Source: Futiania mangrovi (GTDB lineage: Bacteria > Pseudomonadota > Alphaproteobacteria > Futianiales > Futianiaceae). Taken from it: 64,000 bases of DNA. The DNA lies in contig NZ_JAMZFT010000002.1 of NCBI RefSeq assembly GCF_024158125.1, forward strand, positions 868,001 to 932,000, written 5' to 3'. The translations under genes were made by a program, and so were the position numbers. Each line of letters starts with the position of its first letter. Position 1 is the first letter of the stretch. Under the pieces are notes generated by a model, which was given only the letters and a program-made list of their open reading frames with translations, was not told the origin of the DNA and did no database searches. This document shows, in pieces, positions 33,642 to 42,062 of this stretch.

Positions 33642-34445
33642 ATGGACATTATGCGCCGCATCGTGGAATCGGAGCGGTTCCAGACCGCGATCATCGCGGT
33701 CATCGTGCTGAACGCGATCGTGCTGGGGCTCGAGACCTGGCCCGCGGCCATGACGCAGGCGGGCGGCGTGCTGGTCGTGCTCGACCGCATCGCCATCGCG
33801 ATCTTCGTGGTGGAGATTGCGATGAAGCTCGCGGTCTACCGGTTGTCCTTCTTCCGCTCGGCGTGGAACGTGTTCGACCTCGCCATCGTGTCGATCACCT
33901 TCGTGCCCGCGGGCGAGGGAGTGTCGGTGCTGCGCGCGTTACGCATCCTGCGGGCGCTCAGGCTCATCTCGGTCGTCCCGTCCATGCGGCGCGTGGTGCA
34001 GGCGCTCTTGCGCGCGATCCCGGGCATGGGGTCGGTCGTGACGCTGCTCGCGCTCGTCTTCTATGTCGCCGCCGTGATGGCGACCAAGCTGTTCGGCGCA
34101 GCGTTCCCGGACTGGTTCGGCAGCATGGGCGCTTCGTTCTACTCGCTCTTCCAGATCATGACGCTGGAAAGCTGGTCCATGGGGATCGTGCGGCCCGTCA
34201 TGGAGGTCTATCCCTTCGCGTGGATCTTCTTCGTCGTCTTCATCCTGCTCACGACATTCGCGGTGCTGAACCTGTTCATCGCGATCATCGTCGACTCCAT
34301 GAGCCAGGAGCACGCGGCGGAGGAGGCCGCGACCCGCGGCGCGCTCGGCAGCGAGCATCAGCAGATCATGGCGGAACTGACCGCGCTGCGGGCGGAGGTC
34401 GCAGCACTCGCGCGCGGTCCGGGCGCGGGCCCGCGCGGAGATTGA
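33642..34445 (+). CDS. Voltage-gated sodium channel, NaChBac type
   Basis: A 267-residue single-domain ion channel with six membrane segments, functioning as a tetramer. S4 carries four arginines at every third position (R98, R101, R104, R107 in VLRALRILRALR). The pore loop contains TLESWSM at 174-180, the selectivity filter sequence of NaChBac. S6 (about 194-218) is followed by a short cytoplasmic helix with a heptad-like tail at AELTALRAEVAAL, as in the C-terminal four-helix bundle of the family. The ATG at 33642 has AGGGAG upstream. Such channels are linked to motility and pH or salt response in alkaliphiles; the role here is unknown. Confidence 0.92.
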   Translation: MDIMRRIVESERFQTAIIAVIVLNAIVLGLETWPAAMTQAGGVLVVLDRIAIAIFVVEIAMKLAVYRLSFFRSAWNVFDLAIVSITFVPAGEGVSVLRALRILRALRLISVVPSMRRVVQALLRAIPGMGSVVTLLALVFYVAAVMATKLFGAAFPDWFGSMGASFYSLFQIMTLESWSMGIVRPVMEVYPFAWIFFVVFILLTTFAVLNLFIAIIVDSMSQEHAAEEAATRGALGSEHQQIMAELTALRAEVAALARGPGAGPRGD

Positions 34446-34458
34446 TGGGGGAACAGGC

Positions 34459-35475
34459 ATGAGCGATGCGCGCTACCGGCTGATTGGATCGACGGCCTCG
34501 CCCTATGCGCTCAAGCTGCGCGGCATCCTGCGCTACCGGCGCATCCCCTTCGACTGGGTGATCATGACGCGGGAGTTGCGGGCCGCGACCCGGCACCTCA
34601 AGCCCATGCTGATCCCTGTGCTGCAATACCCGGACGGAAGCCATGGGGCGGAGACGACTGCGCTCGCCCACGACCTCGAGGTGCGCCACGAGGGCCGGTC
34701 CGTCATTCCCGAAGACCCCGCGGCGGCGTTCCTGAACGACCTGCTGGAGGACATGGCGGACGAATGGGCGGTCAAGGCGCTCTTCTTCTACCGCTGGTGG
34801 GATCCGGAGGACCAGGAATACGTCGCGCGCTGGGCCGGCGAGGAATGGTCGGTCTTCGATGCGGAACCGGGAAGCGCGGAGGAGGCCGAAGCGATGCGCA
34901 TCCGGCAGGTCGGGCGCATGCCGATCCTCGGCGCGACGCAGGAGAACCGCGCGCTGCTGGAGGAAAGCTACCGCCGGATGCTCGCCGCGTTCGAACCGCA
35001 CGTGGGCATGAACCGCTATCTCTTCGGCACGCGGCCCTCGCTCGCCGATTTCGCGTGGTACGGGCAGTTCAGCCAGCTTGCCATCGACCCGACGCCCATG
35101 CGGATCATGCGGGCTATTGCGCCGCGCACCGACATCTGGACGCGCCGCCTCGACGACGCCTCGGGCGTGGAGGGGGCGTGGCACACGCTCGACCGCGCGC
35201 TGGAGGGTGCGGCAGGCGCGCTGCTGAGCCTCGCGGGCGAACTCTATCTGCCCTTCCTCGCGGCCAATGCCGAGGCCTATGCGAAGGGTGCCGAGCGTCT
35301 GCGCATCCGCGTCTGGGGCCTCGACTACACGCTCTCGCCCTTCAAGTACCAGGTGAAGTGCCTCGACCGGTTGCGGGCACGGTTCGCCGCCTTGCCGGAA
35401 GATGCCCGCGCCCGTCTCTCAGGCTCTCTCGATGAGGCTGGCGCGCTGAAGATCCTTGCGGGCGGCACTGCATAG
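34459..35475 (+). CDS. Glutathione S-transferase-like protein
   Basis: A 338-residue protein with a thioredoxin-fold GST N-terminal domain: STASPYALKLRGILRYRRIPFDW, then MLIPVLQYPDGSHGAETTAL, matching the P-x-L and S/T-E glutathione-binding elements. The C-terminal helical domain has LFGTRPSLADFAWYGQFSQL. The length exceeds the usual 200-230 residues; the extra C-terminal 80 residues resemble longer GST-like proteins with no assigned reaction. The residue normally activating glutathione is probably in STASPY (Ser or Tyr). It follows the channel gene by 13 bases. Confidence 0.82.
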   Translation: MSDARYRLIGSTASPYALKLRGILRYRRIPFDWVIMTRELRAATRHLKPMLIPVLQYPDGSHGAETTALAHDLEVRHEGRSVIPEDPAAAFLNDLLEDMADEWAVKALFFYRWWDPEDQEYVARWAGEEWSVFDAEPGSAEEAEAMRIRQVGRMPILGATQENRALLEESYRRMLAAFEPHVGMNRYLFGTRPSLADFAWYGQFSQLAIDPTPMRIMRAIAPRTDIWTRRLDDASGVEGAWHTLDRALEGAAGALLSLAGELYLPFLAANAEAYAKGAERLRIRVWGLDYTLSPFKYQVKCLDRLRARFAALPEDARARLSGSLDEAGALKILAGGTA

Positions 35476-35486
35476 TTGTGCACAAC
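35475..35486. promoter_or_regulatory. 12-bp perfect palindrome GTTGTGCACAAC
   Basis: A perfect inverted repeat that begins on the last base of the GST stop codon, in the 173-bp gap before the lyase operon. Together with the TGTATACA element at 35562-35569 it may mark regulator binding upstream of that operon. No dedicated regulator gene is adjacent. Confidence 0.4.
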
Positions 35487-35559
35487 CGGCCGCGAATCTC
35501 CCGGAAAATTCTTCCTTGTGGCTGCATTGAATCTCGGTGTTGCACGCCTCGTTGGCGTG

Positions 35560-35571
35560 GTTGTATACATC
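35560..35571. promoter_or_regulatory. GntR-like operator element (TTGTATACA)
   Basis: GTTGTATACATC contains the 8-bp palindrome TGTATACA, close to the TTGTATACAA type of site bound by many GntR-family (FadR subfamily) regulators. It lies about 78 bases before the GTG start of the lyase gene. Function is inferred from resemblance only. Confidence 0.4.
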
Positions 35572-35648
35572 GATCTCGGCCCCGCGCGGGCTGAGCCAGA
35601 CAACACGAGGGGCGCGAACGCCCCCGCGACAAGGGAGGCCGATCCGCC

Positions 35649-36518
35649 GTGGAGACACCCGCCGCGCGCCTGCGCACCTTGCTGGAGGAGCCCGTCCTCC
35701 GCCTCATGCCGTGCTGCTTCGATCCGCTGTCCGCGCGGCTGATCCGCGAGGCGGGCTTCCCGCTGTCGCTGATGAGCGGCTTTGCCGTGTCCGGCAGCCG
35801 GCTTGCCATGCCGGACACCGGACTCATCTCCTTCGCCGAGATGGTCGACCAGCTTGGCGCGATCTGCGACGCGGAGCCGGACCTGCTGGTCATCGGCGAC
35901 GGCGACACGGGCTTCGGCAACGCGATGAACGCGCAGCGCACGGTCCGCGCCTATGCAAAGGCCGGGGCCGCCGCCGTGATGATCGAGGACCAGGTCTCGC
36001 CGAAGAAGTGCGGCCACACCAAGGGCAAGCAGGTCGTCTCGCGCAAGGAGGCGCGCATGAAGGTCCGCGCCGCGGTCGACGCCGCGCGCACCGGCCCACA
36101 CGACATCCTCGTCATGGCGCGGACCGACGCGCGTGCGCCGCTGGGCTTCGAGGAGGCGCTCGCCCGCTGCCATGACTTCGTGGAGGAAGGCGCCGACATC
36201 ATCTTCCTCGAGGCGCCGGAAAACGCCGAGGAGATGCGCGCCTTCACCGCCGCCATCGACAGGCCCTGCATGGCCAACATGGTGCGCGGCGGCAAGACGC
36301 CCGTGCCGGCGCCGGCGGAGCTTCAGGCGATGGGCTTCCGGATCGCGGCCTATCCGCTGACGCTGCTGACCGCCAGCATCGCGGCCCAGCGCGCGGCGCT
36401 GAAGGCCATTGCCGACGGCGATGACGCGACCGTGCCGCAGGTCGACTTCGAGACGCTCAAGACGCTCGTCGGCTTCGACGACTACTACGCCGGCGAGGAG
36501 AGATACCGCGCCGACTGA
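35649..36518 (+). CDS. Isocitrate lyase/PEP mutase family lyase
   Basis: A 289-residue (beta/alpha)8-barrel lyase. The metal-binding stretch GDGDTGFGN is at about 83-91 and the catalytic loop KKCGH at 119-123, with Cys121 as the probable general acid/base. This loop is found in isocitrate, 2-methylisocitrate and 2,3-dimethylmalate lyases. It starts with GTG at 35649, with AAGGGAGG about 11 bases upstream. LeuC/LeuD-type genes follow, so it may cleave an alkylated malate or isocitrate analogue to a 2-oxo acid plus an acid. Oxaloacetate decarboxylase-like and PEP mutase members lack the KKCGH cysteine arrangement. Exact substrate is unknown. Confidence 0.88.
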   Translation: METPAARLRTLLEEPVLRLMPCCFDPLSARLIREAGFPLSLMSGFAVSGSRLAMPDTGLISFAEMVDQLGAICDAEPDLLVIGDGDTGFGNAMNAQRTVRAYAKAGAAAVMIEDQVSPKKCGHTKGKQVVSRKEARMKVRAAVDAARTGPHDILVMARTDARAPLGFEEALARCHDFVEEGADIIFLEAPENAEEMRAFTAAIDRPCMANMVRGGKTPVPAPAELQAMGFRIAAYPLTLLTASIAAQRAALKAIADGDDATVPQVDFETLKTLVGFDDYYAGEERYRAD

Positions 36519-36559
36519 GGCGCTGCACCCCGGCGACAAACGGACAGGACAGGCCCGCC

Positions 36560-37987
36560 ATGACCGCTTCCGAACCGCAGACCATCATCGACAAGGTGTG
36601 GAACGCCCACGCCGTCGCCGACCTGGGCAACGGGCGCACGCTGATCCACGTCGACCGCCACGTGCTGCACGACGTATCGAGCCCGCAGGCCTTCTCCGGC
36701 CTGAAGGCCGCGGGCCGCAAGGTGCGTAACCCGGAACTGACCTTCGCCACCGCGGACCACATCGTCTCGACCGACCCGGGCCGCACCGACGCGACCGTGC
36801 CGGGCGGGGAGGAGATGATCGTCGCACTGCGGCGCAACACGGCGGCGAGCGGCATCCGCAACTTCGACATCGACGATCCGCAGCAGGGCATCGTGCACGT
36901 GATCGCGCCGGAGCTTGGCATCGCTCTGCCGGGCGCGACGCTCACCTGCGGGGACAGCCACACCTCCACGGTGGGCGCGCTGGGCGCGATGGCGTGGGGC
37001 ATCGGCACGAGCGAGGTGGAGCACATCCTCGCCACCCAGACCGCGATCCTGCGCCGCCCGCGCACCATGCGCATCCGCTTTACCGGCACCCGGCCGGAGG
37101 GCGTCTCGGCCAAGGACATCGTGCTGCACCTGATCGCCACCATCGGCACGGCGGGCGCGACGGGCCATGCGGTCGAATATGCCGGCCCGGTCGTCGAGGC
37201 GATGAGCATCGAGGAGCGGCTCACCCTCTGCAACATGACGGTGGAGCTTGGCGGCCGCTTCGGCATGGTCGCGCCCGACGAGACGACCTTCGCCTATCTG
37301 AAGGGCAAGCCCTATGCCCCGACGGGCGCCATGTGGGACGCCGCCGTCGCCGCCTGGCGGGAGCTGCGCACCGACGAGGGCGCGACCTTCGACCGCGAGG
37401 TGGAGATCGACGTGAGCGGCCTCGTCCCGCAGGTCTCCTGGGGCACGAGCCCGCAGGACACCGCCGGCATCGACGCCCGCGTGCCCGACCCGGCCGCCGA
37501 GAGCGATCCGAAGCGGCGGGCGGGGCTGGAGCGCGCGCTGGCCTACATGGGGCTCGAGCCCGGTGCGCCGATCGCAGGCGTGGAAGTCCAGCGGGTGTTC
37601 ATCGGCTCCTGCACCAACAGCCGGATCGAGGATCTGCGCGCGGCTGCCGCCATCGCGCGGGGCCGCAAGGTCGCGCCGGGCGTGCAGGCGATGGTGGTGC
37701 CAGGCTCGGGCACGGTCGCGGCCGCCGCGAAGGCGGAAGGCCTCGACCGCGTGTTCATGGAGGCCGGCTTCGCCTGGCGGGAGCCCGGATGCTCCATGTG
37801 CGCAGGGATCAACGCCGACAAGGTCGGGCCGGGGGAGCGCTGCGTCGCCACCTCCAACCGCAATTTCGAGGGCCGCCAGGGTCCGGGCGCGCGCACGCAC
37901 CTCGCAAGTCCCGCGACCGCCGCGGCGGCCGCCGTCACCGGCCGCATCACCGATCCGCGCACGCTGATGGCCAGGGAGGCCGCCTGA
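36560..37987 (+). CDS. leuC: 3-isopropylmalate dehydratase large subunit (LeuC family)
   Basis: A 475-residue aconitase-family large subunit that isomerises or dehydrates a hydroxy-dicarboxylate. The 4Fe-4S cysteines are Cys351 (IGSCTNSR), Cys411 and Cys414 (PGCSMC). Other motifs are CGDSHTSTVGALGAMAWGIGTSEVEH and SNRNFEGRQGPGARTHL. The length and motifs match the bacterial LeuC type rather than the shorter homoaconitase/dimethylmaleate hydratase type. The small subunit follows after one base. No leuB or leuA is nearby, and the neighbours are a lyase and an importer, so a catabolic role on an alkylmalate is possible; it could equally be the leucine-pathway gene. Confidence 0.9.
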   Translation: MTASEPQTIIDKVWNAHAVADLGNGRTLIHVDRHVLHDVSSPQAFSGLKAAGRKVRNPELTFATADHIVSTDPGRTDATVPGGEEMIVALRRNTAASGIRNFDIDDPQQGIVHVIAPELGIALPGATLTCGDSHTSTVGALGAMAWGIGTSEVEHILATQTAILRRPRTMRIRFTGTRPEGVSAKDIVLHLIATIGTAGATGHAVEYAGPVVEAMSIEERLTLCNMTVELGGRFGMVAPDETTFAYLKGKPYAPTGAMWDAAVAAWRELRTDEGATFDREVEIDVSGLVPQVSWGTSPQDTAGIDARVPDPAAESDPKRRAGLERALAYMGLEPGAPIAGVEVQRVFIGSCTNSRIEDLRAAAAIARGRKVAPGVQAMVVPGSGTVAAAAKAEGLDRVFMEAGFAWREPGCSMCAGINADKVGPGERCVATSNRNFEGRQGPGARTHLASPATAAAAAVTGRITDPRTLMAREAA

Positions 37988-37988
37988 G

Positions 37989-38621
37989 ATGGGAGCGCTC
38001 GAGAAGACCCGCAAGGTGAAGGGCGTGGCCGCGCCGCTGCCGCGCGCCAACATCGACACCGACGCCATCATCCCGATCCGGCACTTGATCACCGTCAGCC
38101 GCGAGGGGCTGGGCAAGGGCCTGTTCAGCGGGTGGCGGCTCGACGCCCAGGACAGGGAGGTTCCGGACTTCGTGCTCAACCGTCCGGCATTCCGGAATGC
38201 GAAGATCCTGATCGCTGGGGAAAACTTCGGCTGCGGCTCCTCGCGCGAGCATGCGGTGTGGAGCCTCGTCGACTATGGCATCCGTGCCGTGATCGCGCCG
38301 AGCTTCGCCAGCATCTTCTACGAGAACTGCAAGAAGAACGGCCTCGCAGCGGTCGTGCTGCCTGACGAGGCGGTGCGCGCGCTCACCGACGCGGCCGAGG
38401 CCCATGCCGGCCGCGACACGCTGATCGATATCGAGGGCTGCACGGTGACCGGTCCCGATGGTAGCCTATATCCCTTCGAGATGGAGGCGGACCGCCGCGA
38501 GGCGCTGCTCCAGGGACTGGACGAGATCGGCATGACGCTGCGCCATGCCGAGGCAATTGCCGCTTTCCAGGCGCGTGACAGCAAGTTGCGCCCCTGGATC
38601 TACGAGGTGCCGGCCGTCTGA
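37989..38621 (+). CDS. leuD: 3-isopropylmalate dehydratase small subunit (LeuD family)
   Basis: A 210-residue swivel-domain subunit that completes the LeuC active site. Recognisable motifs are LPRANIDTDAIIPIRHL near the N-terminus, AKILIAGENFGCGSSREHAVW and YENCKKNGLAAVVLP. The length is typical for bacterial LeuD. It starts one base after the leuC stop, so the two are translated together and form the heterodimer. The later ABC importer begins 82 bases downstream. Confidence 0.92.
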   Translation: MGALEKTRKVKGVAAPLPRANIDTDAIIPIRHLITVSREGLGKGLFSGWRLDAQDREVPDFVLNRPAFRNAKILIAGENFGCGSSREHAVWSLVDYGIRAVIAPSFASIFYENCKKNGLAAVVLPDEAVRALTDAAEAHAGRDTLIDIEGCTVTGPDGSLYPFEMEADRREALLQGLDEIGMTLRHAEAIAAFQARDSKLRPWIYEVPAV

Positions 38622-38703
38622 AGCAGGCGTCCGGCCAATCACGCGAAGCCTGCCGAGGCCGGGCCTGGCGTCCGGGCGACTGCAGCGAAACACAGGGGAG
38701 GTC

Positions 38704-39684
38704 ATGAAACACATGTCGATCTTTGCAACGTTCGGAAAGGCTGCCTGCGTGGCGGCTGCGCTTGCACTCGGCGGCGCGGGGGCCATGACGGCGAGCGCGC
38801 CGCGCGCGGATGCCGCCGAGGTTACGGTCACGCATTGGGGCGTGCTGATGTATGGCGCGCCCTATGCGGTGGCGATGGAGAAGGGCTTCTTCAAGGAGGC
38901 CGGCGTCGACGTCACCGGCGTGCTCACCTCCAAGGGCGGCGGTACCACCATGCGCAACGTCATGGCGGCGGACCTGCCCTATGGCGAGGTGGCGCTGTCG
39001 GCGGTCGTGGCCGCGATCAACCAGGGCGCCGACCTGAAGATCGTCAACACGGGTGTGCAGACGGTGGGCGAGATCCTGTGGGTCACGCTGCCGGATTCGC
39101 CGATCAAGACGACGAAGGACCTCGACGGCAAGAAGGTCTCCTTCACCAGCCCGAAGTCGGTGACCGAGATGCTGCTGACCATGGTCAGCGACGCCAACGG
39201 CATCAAGCCCGACATGGTCGCGGCGGGCGGCATCGGCGCGGGCCTGACGCTCCTGAAGGAAGGCGCGGTCGTCGCCGCCCCGATCATGGACCCGATCTGG
39301 GCCAAGCTCTCCGACAACTACCGCCCGGTGTTCCAGGTGGCCGACGAGCTGCCGCAGATGATCCAGTCGGTGGGCGTCACCACGTCGGAGTTCCTGAAGG
39401 AGAACCCGGACACGATCCGCGCTCTGGTCGAGGGGCGGCGCAAGGGCGTCGACTTCGTCTACGCGAACCCGGAGGAGGCCGCGCAGATCGTCGCCAAGTA
39501 CTACGAGATGGACCCGGCGCTGGCGCTGAAAGCGATCAACAACCTCATCAAGCTCAACTACTGGAGCCGGGGCGAGTTCAATCTCGAAGCCATGGACCGT
39601 CTGATCGGCGGCCTGCGGATCATCGGCGAGGTCGAGGGCAAGGTCGACTGGGCGAAGTACGTCGACGACAGCTTCGTGAAGTAA
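38704..39684 (+). CDS. ABC transporter substrate-binding protein (nitrate/sulfonate/taurine type)
   Basis: A 326-residue periplasmic binding protein of the NMT1/SsuA-like group. The signal peptide covers about residues 1-37 (MKHMSIFATF... to ADAAEV). The mature part begins VTVTHWGVLMYGAPYAVAMEKGFFKEAGVDV, with the family motif in which the protein is pulled to an effector-like ligand site. The ATG at 38704 has GGGGAGG upstream. An ATPase and two permeases follow. It supplies ligand to that importer; by context the ligand is the di- or tricarboxylate used by the lyase/LeuCD genes, although family members more often bind sulfonates, pyrimidines or aromatic acids. Confidence 0.88.
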   Translation: MKHMSIFATFGKAACVAAALALGGAGAMTASAPRADAAEVTVTHWGVLMYGAPYAVAMEKGFFKEAGVDVTGVLTSKGGGTTMRNVMAADLPYGEVALSAVVAAINQGADLKIVNTGVQTVGEILWVTLPDSPIKTTKDLDGKKVSFTSPKSVTEMLLTMVSDANGIKPDMVAAGGIGAGLTLLKEGAVVAAPIMDPIWAKLSDNYRPVFQVADELPQMIQSVGVTTSEFLKENPDTIRALVEGRRKGVDFVYANPEEAAQIVAKYYEMDPALALKAINNLIKLNYWSRGEFNLEAMDRLIGGLRIIGEVEGKVDWAKYVDDSFVK

Positions 39685-39784
39685 GCCTACCGGGGAGGAC
39701 CTGGCCATTTCCAAGCTCGCCGAGGCGAGTGCCCCGTCCGCGACGCGCGACGCGCCGCGGGCGGCGCACGCCGAACTGACCGGT

Positions 39785-40564
39785 GTGACGCGGGTCTATC
39801 CCGCGACGGGCGGCGGGCCCGGGGTGCATGCCCTGGGTCCGGTCGACCTGACGCTGGCGCAGGGAGAGTTCTATTCCGTCGTCGGCCCGTCGGGTTGCGG
39901 AAAGTCCACGCTGCTCGACGTGCTGGCCGGGCTCTCGGCCCCGACCGAGGGCACGATCCTGTTTGAAGGGCAGGAGGTGCGCGGCTCGGTGCCGGCCGGC
40001 ATCGGCGTCGTCTTCCAGGAGGATGCGACCTTCTCCTGGCTGACCGTGTGGGACAACATCGCCTTCGGCCTGCGCCGGGCGGGGATGGACGCCGCCGAGA
40101 TCGAGCGGCGCGTGTCCTACGCGCTGGCCTTCATGGGCCTCACCGATTTCTCCAAGGCCTATCCCTCGCAATTGTCGGGCGGGATGCGCCAGCGGGTGTG
40201 CATCGCGCGCACGCTGGTGATGCAGCCGCGCCTGATCCTGCTCGACGAGCCGTTCGGCGCGCTCGACGCGCAGACCCGCCTGCTGATGGGCGACGAGCTG
40301 CTCAGGCTCTGGCGGGAGACGGGCGCGACCGTCATGCTCATCACCCACGCGCTGGACGAAGCGGCGATGCTGTCGGACCGCATCGGGGTCATGTCGGCGC
40401 GTCCGGGCTGCCTGATCGCCGACATCGAGACCGGGTGGCCGCGGGAGCGCGACAGCCGCATCGCATCCGACGACGCCTTCGGCCACATTACGAGCAAGCT
40501 GTGGGGTCTCCTCCGCGAGGAAAGCATGAAGGCCGCTGGCATGGCGGAGAAGGGCCGGGCATGA
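39785..40564 (+). CDS. ABC transporter ATP-binding protein (nitrate/sulfonate type)
   Basis: A cytoplasmic ATPase with Walker A GPSGCGKST (residues 34-42 from the GTG at 39785), signature LSGGMRQR and Walker B LILLDEPFGALDAQ. The stated start is the only GTG/ATG/TTG nearby, but it has no ribosome-binding site and cuts off the first beta strand. The same frame is open back to CTG 39701 and ATT 39707, and GGGGAGGA at 39692-39699 fits these, so the true protein is probably longer by 26-28 residues. It is 100 bases from the binding-protein gene and overlaps the first permease by 4 bases. Confidence 0.88.
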   Translation: MTRVYPATGGGPGVHALGPVDLTLAQGEFYSVVGPSGCGKSTLLDVLAGLSAPTEGTILFEGQEVRGSVPAGIGVVFQEDATFSWLTVWDNIAFGLRRAGMDAAEIERRVSYALAFMGLTDFSKAYPSQLSGGMRQRVCIARTLVMQPRLILLDEPFGALDAQTRLLMGDELLRLWRETGATVMLITHALDEAAMLSDRIGVMSARPGCLIADIETGWPRERDSRIASDDAFGHITSKLWGLLREESMKAAGMAEKGRA

Positions 40565-41310
40565 CGCGGCTCGGCTGGATCCGGCTCGCGGTGGTCGCGG
40601 CCTTCGTCCTGCTCATCGAGGTGCTGTGCCGCACCGGTGTGATCGGCAAGCTGACCATGATCCCGCCGAGCGCCATGGCCGTCGAGTTGTGGGCGCTGCT
40701 GAAGTCCGGCAAGGCCGACGCGGACATCGTGCAGACGCTGCGCAATGTCGCGGTCGCCTTCGCCCTGTCGGTCGTGGGCGGCTTCGTGCTCGGTGCGGGG
40801 CTCCATTCCGTCACGCGGCTGCGCCGGGCGGTCGACCCGTTCCTCGCGACCTATTACGCGATCCCGTTCTTCGCCTTCTACCCGCTCTTGGTCGCGATCT
40901 TCGGGCTGGGGCCGGCCCCGATCATCCTGATCGGCTTCCTGTTCGGCGTCGTCGCCATGATCATCAACACGATCAACGGTCTCGACCGCGTGCCGCGCGT
41001 GCTCTTGAAGACGGCGCGCGTGTGCGGGATGGACCCGGTGCGCACGGCGCTGATGATCAAGCTGCCGAGCGCGGCGCCGCATCTCTTCACCGGGGCCAAG
41101 CTCGCCATCGCCTATTCCTTCATCGGCGTGATCGCGGCGGAGTTCATCATGTCGACCTCGGGCATCGGCTACTCCATCGCCTATGCGTTCAACAATTTCG
41201 ACAACCGGACCATGTATGCGCTGATGCTCTTCATCATCGCGCTGGTGACGGTCATCAACGCCGTCTTCCACGTTTGGGAGCGGCGGATCATGGCGCGGAG
41301 GGGGCGCTGA
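40561..41310 (+). CDS. ABC transporter permease (nitrate/sulfonate type), first of two
   Basis: A 249-residue inner-membrane permease with about six helices. The EAA-type cytoplasmic loop is around TARVCGMDPVRTALMIKLPSAAPHLFTGAKLAIAYSFIG, where it docks with the ATPase. ATGA overlap with the ATPase gene and a 4-base gap to the next permease show a single operon. Two distinct permeases encoded together imply a heterodimeric channel, less common than the homodimer of SsuC-type systems. Confidence 0.9.
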   Translation: MTRLGWIRLAVVAAFVLLIEVLCRTGVIGKLTMIPPSAMAVELWALLKSGKADADIVQTLRNVAVAFALSVVGGFVLGAGLHSVTRLRRAVDPFLATYYAIPFFAFYPLLVAIFGLGPAPIILIGFLFGVVAMIINTINGLDRVPRVLLKTARVCGMDPVRTALMIKLPSAAPHLFTGAKLAIAYSFIGVIAAEFIMSTSGIGYSIAYAFNNFDNRTMYALMLFIIALVTVINAVFHVWERRIMARRGR

Positions 41311-41314
41311 GACC

Positions 41315-42052
41315 ATGCGCCAATCCCTCGACACGATTCTCCTGGTGCTCGGCATCCTCGCCGTGTGGCAGCTTCTCAACTGGTCGGCGGGCGACATCGC
41401 CATCGCCTCGCCGGCCGCGACGTTCGCGCGCGCGGGTGAGCTGCTGACGAGCGCGACATTCTGGCCGCACGTCTGGGAAACCGCCTCCGCGCTCGTCTAT
41501 GCGCTCCTCATCGCGATCCTGGGCGGGCTGACCGTCGGCCTTGCGCTCGGCCTGCACAAGGTATCGGGCGAGGTGGCGGAGCCGATCCTGATCTCGCTCT
41601 ATTCGCTGCCCAAGATCACGCTCTACCCGCTGATCCTGCTGGTGTTCGGCCTCGGCATGTCGGCCAAGGTGGCGTTCGGTGCGATCCATGGCATCATTCC
41701 GGTCGCGATCTTCACGCTCGGCGCGGTCAGGACCATCGCGCCCGTCTATTTCAAGACTGCCCGGGTGCTGAGGCTGAGCCGCGGCCAGCTCGTCTCCACC
41801 GTGGTGGTTCCGGCGGCGATCCCCGAGCTTGTCTCGGGCCTTCGCGTCGGCTTCTCGCTGACCCTGCTCGGCGTGATGATCGGGGAGATGTTCGCCTCCC
41901 AGCGCGGGCTGGGCTACCTCATCATGAACGCCATCGGGACGCTGGACGTGCCGACCATGATGGCGGTGATCCTGATCCTTGCGACGGTCGCCATCGCGAT
42001 CAGCGGCGGGCTGCTCTATCTCGACCGCCGGCTGCATCACCGCGCGTCCTGA
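41315..42052 (+). CDS. ABC transporter permease (nitrate/sulfonate type), second of two
   Basis: A 245-residue permease, paralogous in fold to the preceding gene. Its docking loop reads TARVLRLSRGQLVSTVVVPAAIPELVSGLRVGFSLTLLG. About six hydrophobic helices are visible. The start is 4 bases after the stop of the first permease. It completes the importer; an EthD-type gene follows 10 bases downstream. Confidence 0.9.
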   Translation: MRQSLDTILLVLGILAVWQLLNWSAGDIAIASPAATFARAGELLTSATFWPHVWETASALVYALLIAILGGLTVGLALGLHKVSGEVAEPILISLYSLPKITLYPLILLVFGLGMSAKVAFGAIHGIIPVAIFTLGAVRTIAPVYFKTARVLRLSRGQLVSTVVVPAAIPELVSGLRVGFSLTLLGVMIGEMFASQRGLGYLIMNAIGTLDVPTMMAVILILATVAIAISGGLLYLDRRLHHRAS

Positions 42053-42062
42053 GGGCCTTCCG

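Noticed and set aside
35649-36518. Phosphonopyruvate-forming PEP mutase
   Set aside because: The catalytic loop reads KKCGH, as in lyases, and no phosphonate genes are nearby.
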